64,000 bases of DNA from Limimaricola sp964022235 (GCF_964022235.1 NZ_CAXHZL010000017.1:7877-71876), one strand, 5' to 3'; positions 7,900 to 17,742 are shown, numbered from the stretch's first letter. Made by a program: numbers and translations. Notes: generated by a model from the letters alone, not told the origin.

Positions 7900-9336
7900 T
7901 CAGCCCAGAGGCCGGGTCTGCGCCGGGTTGGCCCATGCGCCACGGTCGATATCGAGATCGGCATAATCGTCGATCACGAGCACCGGCTCCACCGCGCCCG
8001 CGCGCAGCTGGCGGCGGTAGTCCGACAGGAGCCGCAGCCCCACCGGGAACAGCATCGCCAGCGCCAACAGGTTGACCAGCGCCAGAAGGCCCATCAGCGG
8101 ATCCGAGAAGAAGAACACTGCTGTGGCACCGGGAGCGGCCGCCCCGAGGAACACCACCACCGGCACCGCGAGACGCAGCAGTAGCCGGGCAATCTTGGTG
8201 TCCGACAGCACGGTGAGGGCGGTCTCGCCCAAGTAGTAGTTGTAGATGATCGAGCTGAAGGCGAAGAGCAGCACCGCACCAGTCAGGAAGTACTGCGACC
8301 AGTCGCCCAAGTGACCGACAAGGCTCTGCTGCGTCAGCGCAACGCCGTTCACATCCTCGGAGCCAGGCACATAGACGTCGCCCAGCAGGATCACCATCGC
8401 GGTGCAGGTGCAGATGATGATGGTGTCGATAAACACCGACAGAGATTGTACGATGCCCTGGCTGATCGGGTGCGGCACGGAGGCCGCCGCCGCCACGTTC
8501 GGGGCCGAGCCGAGACCCGCCTCGTTCGAGAACAGGCCGCGCCGCATGCCCTGTGCCACCGCTGCACCGACGCCGCCGCCGACCGCTTCTTCGAGGCCCA
8601 CCGCATTGGCGACGATGGTCCACAGCGCCGCCGGCACTTCCGTGATGTTGAGCACGATCACCGCCAAAGCCAGCACGATGTAGCCCAGCGCCATCACAGG
8701 GATCACCACGTCGGAGACCTGCGCGATCCGCTTGATGCCGCCAAAGACGATGATCAGCGTGACGAGTGCCAGCCCGCCACCGACCCAGATCGGATCGAGA
8801 CCGAGGCTGTCCTGCGCGGCCACGGCGACGGTGTTGCCCTGAAACGCCGAGAAACCGAGGCCAAAGGAGGCCAGCAGGCAGGCGGCGTAGAGCATCGCGA
8901 GCCAGGTGAACCGCTTGCCCAGCCCGTGGATGATGTATTGCGCCGGACCGCCGCGGAATGTGCCGTCCTCTTCGGTCCGTTTGTAGAGCTGTGCCAGCGA
9001 ACATTCGAACAGCGAGGTCGCCATGCCGATGAGGGCCACGACCCACATCCAGAACACCGCGCCCGGCCCGCCCAGCGTGATCGCCACCGCGACGCCCGCG
9101 ATATTACCGCCGCCGACGCGACCGCCGAGCGAGACGAGCAGCGCCTCGCGCGAAGACACGCCACCGGCGCGGTCACCGCCGTCCGAGAGCACGCCCCACA
9201 TGCGCCCGAAGTAGCGTAGCTGAACAAAGCCCGACATCAAGGTGAAGGTCCCGCCGAGAACAACGAGGAACGGGATCAGCGCCCACCCCCAGGTGGCGTC
9301 TCCGATCCAGCCAAATAGCGTCTGCAACTGTGTCAT
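7900..9336 (-). CDS. Sodium:alanine/glycine symporter (AGCS family)
   Basis: Polytopic inner-membrane transporter of 478 residues that imports alanine or glycine with Na+. Family hallmarks are VSLGGRVGGGNIAGVAVAITLGGPGAVFWMW near residue 70-100, the GGPAQYII segment, and SNEAGLGSAPNVAAAA in the middle. Length and the roughly 10-11 hydrophobic segments fit the family. The gene stands alone, read leftwards, with its own upstream region (9337-9560). Confidence 0.92.
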   Translation of the reverse strand: MTQLQTLFGWIGDATWGWALIPFLVVLGGTFTLMSGFVQLRYFGRMWGVLSDGGDRAGGVSSREALLVSLGGRVGGGNIAGVAVAITLGGPGAVFWMWVVALIGMATSLFECSLAQLYKRTEEDGTFRGGPAQYIIHGLGKRFTWLAMLYAACLLASFGLGFSAFQGNTVAVAAQDSLGLDPIWVGGGLALVTLIIVFGGIKRIAQVSDVVIPVMALGYIVLALAVIVLNITEVPAALWTIVANAVGLEEAVGGGVGAAVAQGMRRGLFSNEAGLGSAPNVAAAASVPHPISQGIVQSLSVFIDTIIICTCTAMVILLGDVYVPGSEDVNGVALTQQSLVGHLGDWSQYFLTGAVLLFAFSSIIYNYYLGETALTVLSDTKIARLLLRLAVPVVVFLGAAAPGATAVFFFSDPLMGLLALVNLLALAMLFPVGLRLLSDYRRQLRAGAVEPVLVIDDYADLDIDRGAWANPAQTRPLG

Positions 9337-9641
9337 GCGGTCCTGTCTCCCCTGTCACACCAGATAATCACGGTGCGGCTCTGTGGCGCTTTTGCGCAAG
9401 CGGCGCAACGCATTGTTCCCAAACGGGCTGGCAAAGACGCATCGACGCCACGCTGCGAGGCCGGATCAAGTCGCCTGACAAGAGCGCCTTTTTCCAAATC
9501 GAGCGGTGTTATTCGAGACGCGACACCCGCCGCATCCGTGCAAATCCCGTTCATCGAACATGAAAAAGGCCGCCACGGCCGTCCCGAAGGTGGCAGTGGC
9601 GGCCCGAAGGGCATGCCCTTCCGAACTCACGTCATGTCCGG
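9337..9641. other. Intergenic region between AGCS symporter and coiled-coil gene
   Basis: About 305 bases without a supportable gene. The part next to 9336 should hold the symporter promoter (minus strand). The part near 9561-9604 holds the terminator of the coiled-coil gene. No convincing -35/-10 pair was found by eye. Confidence 0.5.
9561..9604 (-). terminator. Rho-independent terminator of the coiled-coil protein gene
   Basis: Read on the minus strand, GGCCGCCAC and GTGGCGGCC form a 9-bp stem around a 19-base loop and are followed by TTTTT. It lies 37 bases beyond the stop of the gene ending at 9642. Confidence 0.7.
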
Positions 9642-11246
9642 TTATTCAGCGGCAGTGAACTCACGGCCCTCGAACAGCGCGCAGGAGCCGTCGCTGTCGC
9701 CAATCGCGAAGCCGGTGTCGCTTTGCGAGATGTCGCAGCGCATCGGGAAGATCGCCGAGCCGGTGTCGCCCTGTGCCTTGTCGAGGGTCAGAAGGCCGTT
9801 TTCGACCGTATAGACTCCGTTGACCCGGCCCAGCTGATCGCTACCGGCCATGGAGAAGCGGCCGTCTTCGGAGAACTTCACCGCAATGGGGCCAAGGGTG
9901 TAGAGGCCCGGCTCGATGGCAGTGGCAGGCACGGCGTCGACCTCGGTGTCGCTGTTGGCCGATGCCACGGCGGGACCGGCGGGGGCGGCGTTCGCCTGCT
10001 CATCCAAGGCAGGATCGGAGGCGTCGATCGAAGGTGCAACGGCTTCGGCAGTGTCCGCTTCAGGGCTGGCAGCTTCGGTCGCATCAGCCTCAGAAGCGGC
10101 GGCTTCGGTCGCAGCGGTCTCGGGGACAGTCGCTTCCGCCTCGGTCGCGCCCGGGGTTTCGGCGGCCTGCGCTTCCTCCTGCGGCAGATCGGTGACCTGC
10201 GGACGCGTCGCTTCGGCTGCGGGGGCAGTCGGCACGATCGGTGCGGCCGCCTCTTCCTGCGCCGCGTCTTGCTCGGACACATCTTGCGGAGTGTCCGAGG
10301 CAGCGGCCTCGTCCTCGGGCAGATCCGTGATCACCGGACGCGCTTCGGCGGAGGGGCGCGTAGCAGTGCGCTGCTGCGACGACGCGGCGGCGATGCGGCT
10401 TTCGACCTGCGCCAGCTCCTCGGCCCGCATGGCGAGGTTCTGCGCCAGCCGTGCCACTTCCTGCTGCAGCAGCTGCTGTTGATCGCGTGCGGCCTCGACC
10501 TCACCGCTCAGAGCTTCCTGCTCTTCGCTCAGCCGTGCCACTTCGGTCTCGAGCCCATCGCGGCGCTCGGTCAGCTCGGCGGTGCGCGCCTCGGCCTCGG
10601 CCACCTGCTTCTCGAGCGTGGTGCTCTCCTCGCGCAGATTGCCAAGATTGGTCTCGGCAGTGGAGACCTGATCGGTCAAATCGGACGCCTCGGCACTCAG
10701 CGTCGCAATGAGTTGGCGCAGTTCGGCCTCCTCGTTGCGGGCCTGTTCCAGCCGGTCGGTCACTTCCGCCAGCTCGGCGGCGGAGGCTTCGGCCTGTGCC
10801 AGCGCATCGGCACGGCGGCTCTCGATGCTGTCGAGTTCGGAGCGCAGTGGAGCGAGACGCTCTTCGAGTGCCTGCGTCTGGGCCTCGACCTGACCAAGAT
10901 CGGTTTCGGCCGTGGCGATCTGACCCGACAGCTCCTGCAGCCGGGTTTCAGCGGGAGCGATCTCGGCTTCGATGGTGGCGCGGCGGTTTTCGAGCTCCTG
11001 CTCTTCCACGCGCATCTGATCGAGTTCGGCGCGCAGCGCCTCGATGCTGCCCATGGTCTCGGTCTGGACCGCCACCTGGTCTTCGAGTTCGACGACCCGG
11101 ACCTGCGATTCTTCGAGATCGCCACCGATCGAGGAGCGCGCGATAAGCAACCACAGCACCAGAATCCAGCCGATCACCGCGGCGGCCACCGCGATCCAGA
11201 ATTGTGACGTCTTGGGCCGCTTTGCGGGTTCGGCTGTATCGGTCAT
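9642..11246 (-). CDS. Membrane-anchored coiled-coil protein with Ala/Glu-rich linker
   Basis: A 534-residue protein. Residues about 16-37 form one transmembrane helix; about 45-300 is a continuous heptad-rich coiled coil (Glu, Leu, Ala and Arg rich); about 305-425 is a low-complexity Ala/Thr/Glu/Pro linker; the last 90 residues form a compact domain (LYTLGPIAVKFSEDGRFSM..NGVYTVENGLLTLDK). The start at 11246 follows GGGAGA, while the longer frame upstream lacks support. The topology suggests a long periplasmic rod bearing a C-terminal domain, perhaps an envelope spacer. I do not recognise a named family. Confidence 0.8.
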   Translation of the reverse strand: MTDTAEPAKRPKTSQFWIAVAAAVIGWILVLWLLIARSSIGGDLEESQVRVVELEDQVAVQTETMGSIEALRAELDQMRVEEQELENRRATIEAEIAPAETRLQELSGQIATAETDLGQVEAQTQALEERLAPLRSELDSIESRRADALAQAEASAAELAEVTDRLEQARNEEAELRQLIATLSAEASDLTDQVSTAETNLGNLREESTTLEKQVAEAEARTAELTERRDGLETEVARLSEEQEALSGEVEAARDQQQLLQQEVARLAQNLAMRAEELAQVESRIAAASSQQRTATRPSAEARPVITDLPEDEAAASDTPQDVSEQDAAQEEAAAPIVPTAPAAEATRPQVTDLPQEEAQAAETPGATEAEATVPETAATEAAASEADATEAASPEADTAEAVAPSIDASDPALDEQANAAPAGPAVASANSDTEVDAVPATAIEPGLYTLGPIAVKFSEDGRFSMAGSDQLGRVNGVYTVENGLLTLDKAQGDTGSAIFPMRCDISQSDTGFAIGDSDGSCALFEGREFTAAE

Positions 11247-11347
11247 GTTGTGAAATCTCCCCTCGTGCGCGTCACGCGCGCCGCATTCTTGTCGCCAAGA
11301 TGCAACCGAGGCAAGCGCGCCGGGTTCCGCGCCCTTGGCAATATTCC

Positions 11348-12139
11348 TCAAATACGCGGCGGCCAGACCGCGGCCACCGCCTCCCGCACCCGGCGCAGCG
11401 GATGCGTCACGGCCTCTGTGACCAGAGGCAGAACCGCGCCGTCGGGACCATAGCCCAGTGCCGCCATCGCCGCCCTCGCGCTGTCGGAACAGGGCATCGT
11501 CGCGCGCAGGTCGTAATCGGCATTGCCGTCTCGAACAGGCTCAGGCGCGACTGCCCCGTCCGGCCTGTCGCAAAAAGCCCGCAGCGCGCCCAGCGCCGCG
11601 CCGGGGTCCGCCACGATATCCTCATAGCGCAGGATCACCCGAGCGTGCAGCCGCTGCGCATCGCTCAGAGCCAGTCGATAGGCTTGCCCCCAATGCGCCA
11701 CCAGATCGGCCTCGTTCAGATCGCTCCATTTCTCGGTTGCCCGCGCCACCGCCAGCGGGTGCCGCGTGACGATCACGAACTGCGACAGCGGGAAAAGCTG
11801 TTGGTAGAGACGGCTGCGCAGAAGGTTCACCGGCGATTTCTCCACCCGCCAGGGGGTCTGGGGAAACCACGGCGCCCAATCGGCCTCGATTCGGGTGCGC
11901 ACCTCGAGCCGGTCATACGGCCCACCCTCGATATGGTGCTGATCCGGATCGAAGGCGAAGGCTCCCGGTGTGCCCGACAGCGCGTCGTGCGGAATCGCCC
12001 CCTGCAGGTAGACCCCTTCGTTCTCGGGCACGGGCGCATTTTCGATCGCGCCGATCCCGTCGATCGAGGCTGCGATCCTTGAGGCCAGCGAGGTGCCCGA
12101 CCGGTGCAGCCCGCCGATGAAAAGATAGCGGTGGCGCAT
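11348..12139 (-). CDS. Sulfotransferase family protein
   Basis: A 263-residue PAPS-dependent sulfotransferase-like protein. The 5'-phosphosulfate loop FIGGLHRSGTSLAS is at residues 7-20, and the 3'-phosphate motif FVIVTRHPLAVARATEKWSD is in the middle. The ATG at 12139 is preferred over a GTG 12 codons upstream because a GAG-containing site precedes it. It is divergent from the sucrose-phosphate-synthase-like gene, from which it is separated by about 150 bases. The acceptor is unknown; the neighbouring glycosyltransferases suggest a sugar or glycolipid acceptor (inference). Confidence 0.82.
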   Translation of the reverse strand: MRHRYLFIGGLHRSGTSLASRIAASIDGIGAIENAPVPENEGVYLQGAIPHDALSGTPGAFAFDPDQHHIEGGPYDRLEVRTRIEADWAPWFPQTPWRVEKSPVNLLRSRLYQQLFPLSQFVIVTRHPLAVARATEKWSDLNEADLVAHWGQAYRLALSDAQRLHARVILRYEDIVADPGAALGALRAFCDRPDGAVAPEPVRDGNADYDLRATMPCSDSARAAMAALGYGPDGAVLPLVTEAVTHPLRRVREAVAAVWPPRI

Positions 12140-12292
12140 GGTTGCGGGCTCCTGAGGCTCGGACGTCCTGCGCACCTAGGGCACGAGGCCGCAAAATCCC
12201 ATCTGGGTACGCATGAGAACATGCGAGGAACCGATAGGCACAGCACGGCATTGGACCGCCGAAACCACAAGACCCTGTCGAAAGATCCCCCG

Positions 12293-14344
12293 ATGTTCGT
12301 GATGCAAATTGCGCTCGGCGGTTGCCTCAAGGCGCCGCCGATCTCCTACGGCCTGACCGATGATACCGGGGGTCACATCGCATATGTCCTCGCCGCCACC
12401 CGCGCGCTCGAGGCCCGAGACGACATCGACCGGGTCGAGATCGTCACGCGACGGTTCGAGCGGGCCGATCTCGGGACCATCCACGCCATGCATCACGAGC
12501 CGCTCGGGCCCAAGTCCGCGATCCTGCGCATTGATGACGGCGTGCCGGAGTACCTGTCCAAGGAAGCCCTCGAAGCCCAGATCGAGGCTTTCACGGCAGC
12601 GTTCCTGACCCATCTCGACGGCCTGATCCGCAAGCCCGACGCGATCCACGCGCATTTTGCCGATGCGGCGCAGGTCGCTCTGGCCGCGCGCGCCAAGTTC
12701 GGCATCCCGGTGATCTACACGCCTCATTCGCTCGGGCTCGACAAGGCGCGGGCCATGACCGCCCCCGGCCCGGACCTGTCCCGCCGCATCGCGGCCGAGA
12801 CCCGCGCCATCGCCGGAGCCTGCGCCACCGTCGTGTCCTCGCGCGACGAAGCTGAGCGTCAGGTCAGCGCCTATCCGGGGGCCGACCCCGCCCGTATCCA
12901 TTGCATCGCGCCCGGCGCTACCTTGCCCGGCGCTCCCGACCGGGACGCGGCCCGCGCGCTGATCGCGCCGTGGCTGACCGATCCCGACAAGCCGATGATC
13001 CTCGCCGTTGCGCGACCCGTCGAAAAGAAGAACCTCGTCGGGCTGGTCGAAGCCTATGCCTGCGTGCCGGGCCTGCGCCAGCGCGCCAACCTCGTCATTC
13101 TTGCCGGGTTGCGTGGACCGGGGCGAAAGGGCAGCGCCGAACAGCGCCGCGTGATCGCCGGGATCGAGAAGGCCGTGCGCGCGCATGGCCTCAAAGGCCG
13201 CGTTGCCCTGCCGCCCGAGCATGACGCCGCTGGCCTTGCTGGCCTTTATGCTTTTGCAGCCGAGAGGCGGGGCGTCTTTGCCAACCCCGCTCTGACCGAG
13301 CCCTTTGGCCTGACCATACTGGAGGCCGCAGCCTCCGGCCTGCCGGTGGTGGCGACCTGTCATGGCGGGCCGTCGGACATCGTGACCCGGATCGGGCATG
13401 GGCTGCTGGCGGAGCCGACCGATCCGCTGGGTTTCGGGGCCGCGCTGTCGCGGCTCTTGGGCGATAGCGATCTGCACGCGCGCTGCCGTGCCGCCGCGAC
13501 CGATCATGACCTCGCCTATTCTTGGGAGAATTGGGCCAAGCGGATCGCCGACCTCATGTCGCGCCTCGCGGCACCGCGCCCGGTGCCCGCCCCCTCGCGT
13601 ATCCTTGCCAGCGACATCGACAATACGCTGACCGGCGACCGCGACGCGCTGGCCGGTTTCGCGCACTGGCGCGCTCAGGGTCACGCGCTCTTTGCCGTGG
13701 CCACGGGGCGGACCATTACCGAATCCCGACGCATCCTCGCGGAGTGGGACATCGACGAGCCGGACGCCTTCATCACCTCCGTCGGCACCGAGATCTACCG
13801 GCGCGATGCGACGGGGCGGCTTTGCTTCGACGAAACATGGGCGCACGAGATCGAAAAGGACTGGCAGGTCGAGGCGATCCGCAAGGCGCTCGACAGTCCG
13901 TCGATCCGCGCGCAACCCGAGATCGAGCAAAGGCGCTGGAAGCTCGGGTATCTGGGCGATGCGCGACAGGCGATGCGCATTCGCAACCGGCTCGACATGG
14001 CGGGGCTCGCGGCGCGGGTCATCGCCTCGCACGGGCGGCTGATCGACGTGTTGCCGACGCGCGCCGGCAAGGGGGCGGCGGTCGCGCATCTGGCCAAGAG
14101 CTATGGGCTGACGCTCGACCACTGCGTGGCGGCAGGCGATTCGGGCAATGACGAGTGCATGCTGCGCGCCGCCGGTCGCGCCATCGTCGTGGGCAACGCC
14201 GATGGCGACCTCTCTCGCCTGCCGCGACGGCCCGGCCTTTACCGAAGCCCCAAGGCCCATGCCGCGGGCCTTCTCGACGGGCTGATCTGGGCCGGGCTGC
14301 ATGGCGAGACGGAGGCACCGCTGCTGCGGATGGCCGCCGAATGA
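12293..14344 (+). CDS. Fused sucrose-phosphate synthase-like glycosyltransferase and HAD sucrose-phosphatase-like enzyme
   Basis: A 683-residue two-domain protein. Residues about 1-430 are a GT4 glycosyltransferase with the SPS-type N-terminal DDTGGHIAYVLAATRAL and the hallmark NPALTEPFGLTILEAAASGLP followed by GGPSDI. Residues about 436-683 are a Cof/SPP-type HAD phosphatase with DIDNT (about D441/D443), ATGRT, a conserved GKG lysine and GDSGND. All HAD motifs look intact, so the enzyme may both make and dephosphorylate a sugar phosphate such as sucrose-6-P; mannosylfructose-P is an alternative. It overlaps the next gene by ATGA. Confidence 0.85.
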   Translation: MFVMQIALGGCLKAPPISYGLTDDTGGHIAYVLAATRALEARDDIDRVEIVTRRFERADLGTIHAMHHEPLGPKSAILRIDDGVPEYLSKEALEAQIEAFTAAFLTHLDGLIRKPDAIHAHFADAAQVALAARAKFGIPVIYTPHSLGLDKARAMTAPGPDLSRRIAAETRAIAGACATVVSSRDEAERQVSAYPGADPARIHCIAPGATLPGAPDRDAARALIAPWLTDPDKPMILAVARPVEKKNLVGLVEAYACVPGLRQRANLVILAGLRGPGRKGSAEQRRVIAGIEKAVRAHGLKGRVALPPEHDAAGLAGLYAFAAERRGVFANPALTEPFGLTILEAAASGLPVVATCHGGPSDIVTRIGHGLLAEPTDPLGFGAALSRLLGDSDLHARCRAAATDHDLAYSWENWAKRIADLMSRLAAPRPVPAPSRILASDIDNTLTGDRDALAGFAHWRAQGHALFAVATGRTITESRRILAEWDIDEPDAFITSVGTEIYRRDATGRLCFDETWAHEIEKDWQVEAIRKALDSPSIRAQPEIEQRRWKLGYLGDARQAMRIRNRLDMAGLAARVIASHGRLIDVLPTRAGKGAAVAHLAKSYGLTLDHCVAAGDSGNDECMLRAAGRAIVVGNADGDLSRLPRRPGLYRSPKAHAAGLLDGLIWAGLHGETEAPLLRMAAE

Positions 14345-15462
14345 GGCCGGTCGGGTACTTTGTCCACCATCAGGGGCGTGGCCATGCCGAACGCTGCGCG
14401 GCGCTGGCCCATGCCCTGCCCGCCAACAGGCCCCTCGTCATCTTCTGCGCGCGTGACGACATCTTTCCTCCCCTGCCCGCCCATGCCCGGATCGTTGTCG
14501 TTCCCTCGTTGTTTCAGCCCACGGGGGCCGAAGCACCGGGGCTGGCCGATCTCGACACGCCGGACACGCTGCATTGCGCGCCCGTGGGCTGGCCCGGCAT
14601 CCGCGAGGCGATGGGGATCATCGCGCAGTGGTTCCGCGAGGCCGACCCGGCTCTGATGATATGCGACGTGTCTGCAGAAATCGCGCAGCTGGCGCGGATC
14701 TGCTCGGTGCCGCATGTGAAGGTGGTCCAGCATGGCGACCGCAGTGATCCCGGCCATGTCGCGGCCTATCGCGGCGCGCTTGGCCTGCTCGCGCCCTGCC
14801 ATGCGGCGCTGGCGCAGCCCGATTGGCCGGAATGGATGATCGCCAAGACACATTTCGCAGGCGGCCTCGGCATCGCGCCGATGCCCACGCGGGATGCCGC
14901 GCGGGCGCGGCTCGGCCTTGGTTCGGAGGAGAAGTTCGCCCTCGTCGTGTCGGGCGGCGGCGGGTCGGGCTTTGCACAGGCACCGATCGGCGTCGGCGCG
15001 CGTGCTCTGAGCGACTGGCAATGGCATACCATCGGCCATGTGGAGCGCGACTGGCACGCGACCGAGCCCGGCAACCTGACGCATCACGGCTGGGTCGACG
15101 ACGCCGCCGACCGCATCGCGGCCGCCGATCTCGTTGTCGCTTCGACCGGCAACACCACCTGCCATCAGGTGCTCGCCGCCGGAAGCCCGTGGATCGCGGT
15201 GCCCGAGTGGCGCTATTTCGACGAACAACACGAGAAGGCCCGCGCGCTCGAAGCCGCAGGCCTCGCGCATGTGACGCCGCATCTGCCCGCCTCGGCCCAT
15301 GCCTGGCGCACGGCGGTTCAGGCGGCGCTGGCGGGGCATGACGCCGAACGCATGCGGCACCATGTCGACGCCGAGGCCGCCCATGCCGCCGCCCAGTGGC
15401 TTGAAGCTCTGATCCACCGCGCCTGGGGGGTCGAAGCGCCCCTCGCCCTCGCTGCCGAATGA
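14341..15462 (+). CDS. GT-B fold glycosyltransferase, MurG/GT28-like
   Basis: A 373-residue protein starting at the ATG that overlaps the previous stop. The N-terminal VGYFVHHQGRGHAERCAALA resembles the first Rossmann half of MurG/GT1-type enzymes, and the C-terminal half has the nucleotide-sugar region (GWVDDAADRIAAADLVVASTGNTTCHQVLAAGSPWIAVP). Donor and acceptor cannot be read from sequence. The overlap makes it very likely that it works with the fused synthase in one pathway. Confidence 0.8.
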   Translation: MRPVGYFVHHQGRGHAERCAALAHALPANRPLVIFCARDDIFPPLPAHARIVVVPSLFQPTGAEAPGLADLDTPDTLHCAPVGWPGIREAMGIIAQWFREADPALMICDVSAEIAQLARICSVPHVKVVQHGDRSDPGHVAAYRGALGLLAPCHAALAQPDWPEWMIAKTHFAGGLGIAPMPTRDAARARLGLGSEEKFALVVSGGGGSGFAQAPIGVGARALSDWQWHTIGHVERDWHATEPGNLTHHGWVDDAADRIAAADLVVASTGNTTCHQVLAAGSPWIAVPEWRYFDEQHEKARALEAAGLAHVTPHLPASAHAWRTAVQAALAGHDAERMRHHVDAEAAHAAAQWLEALIHRAWGVEAPLALAAE

Positions 15463-15478
15463 TGTACCGGAGATCCCG

Positions 15479-16414
15479 ATGACCGCCTCAGTCCTGACCA
15501 TCGCCCGCGGGCGTGATACCCATCTTGCCAATGTCGTGCGCGGCCTTTCGCGCCAGACCGAGCTTCCGACCGAGTTCGTGATCGTGCGGATGCAGGCCGA
15601 GCCCTACGATCTGCCCGAGGCCCCCTTTCCGGTGCGCCAGATCGCTTTGATCCGCGATAGCCTGCCGCTTGCCGAAGCGCGCAACCTCGCGGTCGCGGAG
15701 GCGGTGGGGGACGAGTTGCTGTTCCTCGACGTGGACTGCATCCCCGACCCCGACTTCGTGGCCGATTACCGCCGCCATCTCGCGGTCTTCGACGGGCTGG
15801 TGATGGGCGAGGTCATGTATCTGCCTGACGGGGTGAACCGCGAGGGTTGGGATTATCCCGATTTCGAGGCGGTGGCAGAGCGCCATTCCGACCGGCAGGG
15901 CCCGCCGCCGGAGGGGCTGAGGGATTGCAACGATTACCGCTGTTTCTGGTCGCTCAACTTTGCCATGCACCGTGCCGATTTCGAGAGGGTCGGCGGCTTT
16001 GACACCCGCTTTCACGGCTACGGCGGCGAAGACACGGATTTCGGCCGTGTGCTCGACGACGCCGGTGTCAAGATCGGCTGGGCCAAGGGCGCGCGGGTCT
16101 ACCACCAGTATCACCCACACCACATGCCCCCCGTGCATCACCTCGAAAGCGTGGTGCGCAATGCCGAGCTTTTTCGCGAGAAATGGGGCCATCGCACCAT
16201 GGGCCATTGGCTGCACGCCTTCGCGCTGATGGGGTTGATCGCGCAGGACGAGGATGAGATCCGGATCCTGCGCGCACCGTCCGAGGCCGATCTGGAGCTG
16301 ACCCGGCACCAGAGCCATCGGCCTTACTGCAACTCGGCCGAGGTGATCCGCGAGATCGAGCGCCGCCGTGCCACCGTGCCCGCTGTGTCTGCCGCCCCCG
16401 TCGCGGCGGAATAG
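15479..16414 (+). CDS. Glycosyltransferase family 2 with galactosyltransferase-like C-terminus
   Basis: A 311-residue GT-A enzyme. SVLTIARGRDTHLANVVRGLSRQ starts the nucleotide-binding fold, LFLDVDCIPDPDF is the DxD metal/nucleotide-sugar motif, and RADFERVGGFDTRFHGYGGEDTDFGR is the acceptor/base region of the GT2/GT27-type C-terminal domain. It starts 16 bases after the MurG-like gene with GGAGAT upstream, in the same operon. The product is presumably a further glycosylated sugar or glycolipid. Confidence 0.85.
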   Translation: MTASVLTIARGRDTHLANVVRGLSRQTELPTEFVIVRMQAEPYDLPEAPFPVRQIALIRDSLPLAEARNLAVAEAVGDELLFLDVDCIPDPDFVADYRRHLAVFDGLVMGEVMYLPDGVNREGWDYPDFEAVAERHSDRQGPPPEGLRDCNDYRCFWSLNFAMHRADFERVGGFDTRFHGYGGEDTDFGRVLDDAGVKIGWAKGARVYHQYHPHHMPPVHHLESVVRNAELFREKWGHRTMGHWLHAFALMGLIAQDEDEIRILRAPSEADLELTRHQSHRPYCNSAEVIREIERRRATVPAVSAAPVAAE

Positions 16415-16417
16415 GCG

Positions 16418-17554
16418 TCACGCCTCGGCGGTGACATTCGCCGGGGCGATCCGCAGCTCATGCGGCGCGTAGGCGATCTCGGGCCATTCCGCCCCGCGCG
16501 CGGCGACTGCTTCGGTATAGAGCGCCTCATAACCATCCACCATCGCGCGGATCGAGAAGTGCTCCTCGACCCGCGCGCGTGCCGCCGCACGCGGCAGCGA
16601 CATGGCCGCCAGCAAGGCCCACGCCAGGGCCTCGGGGTCATGCGGAGGCGCATAGGCCCCACAGTCGCCGATCACCTCGCGCACCGCACCCTGATCGATC
16701 GCCGCGACCGGCAATCCGCAGGCCATCGCCTCGATTGCCGCCAGTCCGAAAGGCTCGTCCCAAAGCGGTGTGAACAGCAGCACCGAGGCGCGCCCGAAGG
16801 CCCTCGCGAGATCAACTCCGGCGAGATGCCCGCCATAGCGGATGTCGCCCCCCAGATGCGGTTTCACCTCGGTCTCGTAGTAATCGCGGTGTTCGATCAC
16901 CCCGAAGATCGTTAGCGGCACGCCCGCGATCCGCGCCGCCTGTGCCGCCAGATGCGTCCCCTTGGTCGGGGTGATCCGCCCGGCCCAGACCGCCCCGCCG
17001 TCGCCCGATGGCGAAAACGGCCAATCGTCCGGCGCGATGCCGTTGCCAACGACGCGGGCCGTGGCCGGGGGCACAGGCCACCAGCGACCGAGCTGCAAGG
17101 CCGAGCAAGTGGTCACGAGATGCCACGGCGCGACGCTGTCGCTCATGGCGCGGTGCAGCGCCTCGAAGGGCGGCACGTGCATCGAGGAGACCATAGGCAA
17201 GCGGTTCGCGCGCGAAACACGCGGCACGAACCGGTGCAGCGTGTTGTTGTGTACCACATCATAGCCGCCCGTCGCGATATGGTGGCAGGCCCCCGCAAAG
17301 GCCGCATCCAGATGGTCGTTGAGCACCTGCGTGCCGTGAAAGTCGTGCCATGGGTAGCGGCGGTCGTAATGCTCCACCACCACCGGGTGCAGCCGCACCC
17401 CCGGCGGAGCCTTGCTGTCGCCGCTGGCCAGCAAGGTGATCTCGTGGCCGCGCGCCGAAAGCTCGCGCGCCAGATGCCAGCCATGCGCCTCCATGCCCCC
17501 CATGAAAGGCGGGCGCACGGGGTGGCGGATATGGGTCATCAGGGCGATCTTCAC
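16418..17554 (-). CDS. Glycosyltransferase family 4
   Basis: A 378-residue GT-B retaining glycosyltransferase starting at a GTG (VKIALMTH). It has the N-terminal GGMEAHGWHLARELSARGHEITLLASGD segment, a central GRITPTKGTHLAAQAAR, and the E-x7-E signature EPFGLAAIEAMACGLPVAA followed by GAVREVIGD. It converges on the GT2 gene with only three bases between stops. Its role is unassigned beyond sugar transfer. Confidence 0.85.
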   Translation of the reverse strand: MKIALMTHIRHPVRPPFMGGMEAHGWHLARELSARGHEITLLASGDSKAPPGVRLHPVVVEHYDRRYPWHDFHGTQVLNDHLDAAFAGACHHIATGGYDVVHNNTLHRFVPRVSRANRLPMVSSMHVPPFEALHRAMSDSVAPWHLVTTCSALQLGRWWPVPPATARVVGNGIAPDDWPFSPSGDGGAVWAGRITPTKGTHLAAQAARIAGVPLTIFGVIEHRDYYETEVKPHLGGDIRYGGHLAGVDLARAFGRASVLLFTPLWDEPFGLAAIEAMACGLPVAAIDQGAVREVIGDCGAYAPPHDPEALAWALLAAMSLPRAAARARVEEHFSIRAMVDGYEALYTEAVAARGAEWPEIAYAPHELRIAPANVTAEA

Positions 17555-17742
17555 GGGCGAGGCTCCGGGGGCGTACGTGACGGCGCGTGGGACCGCGTGT
17601 CTGCCGGACAAGCTGCGCCCGGCTCCGGGCCGGTCAAGGGGCGTGGTCCCTCCGGTGCGGGGCCGCACGGGGACAGGCCGCGGCGGAACGAAGCCGCCGC
17701 CCGCGTCGTTGATCGAGGCACACAAGGCGGAAAGGACTTCCC

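Noticed and set aside
14155..14340. Longer N-terminus for the MurG-like glycosyltransferase
   Set aside because: The extension lies inside the fused synthase gene in another frame and is Arg-rich; the ATG at 14341 overlapping the TGA starts the conserved fold.
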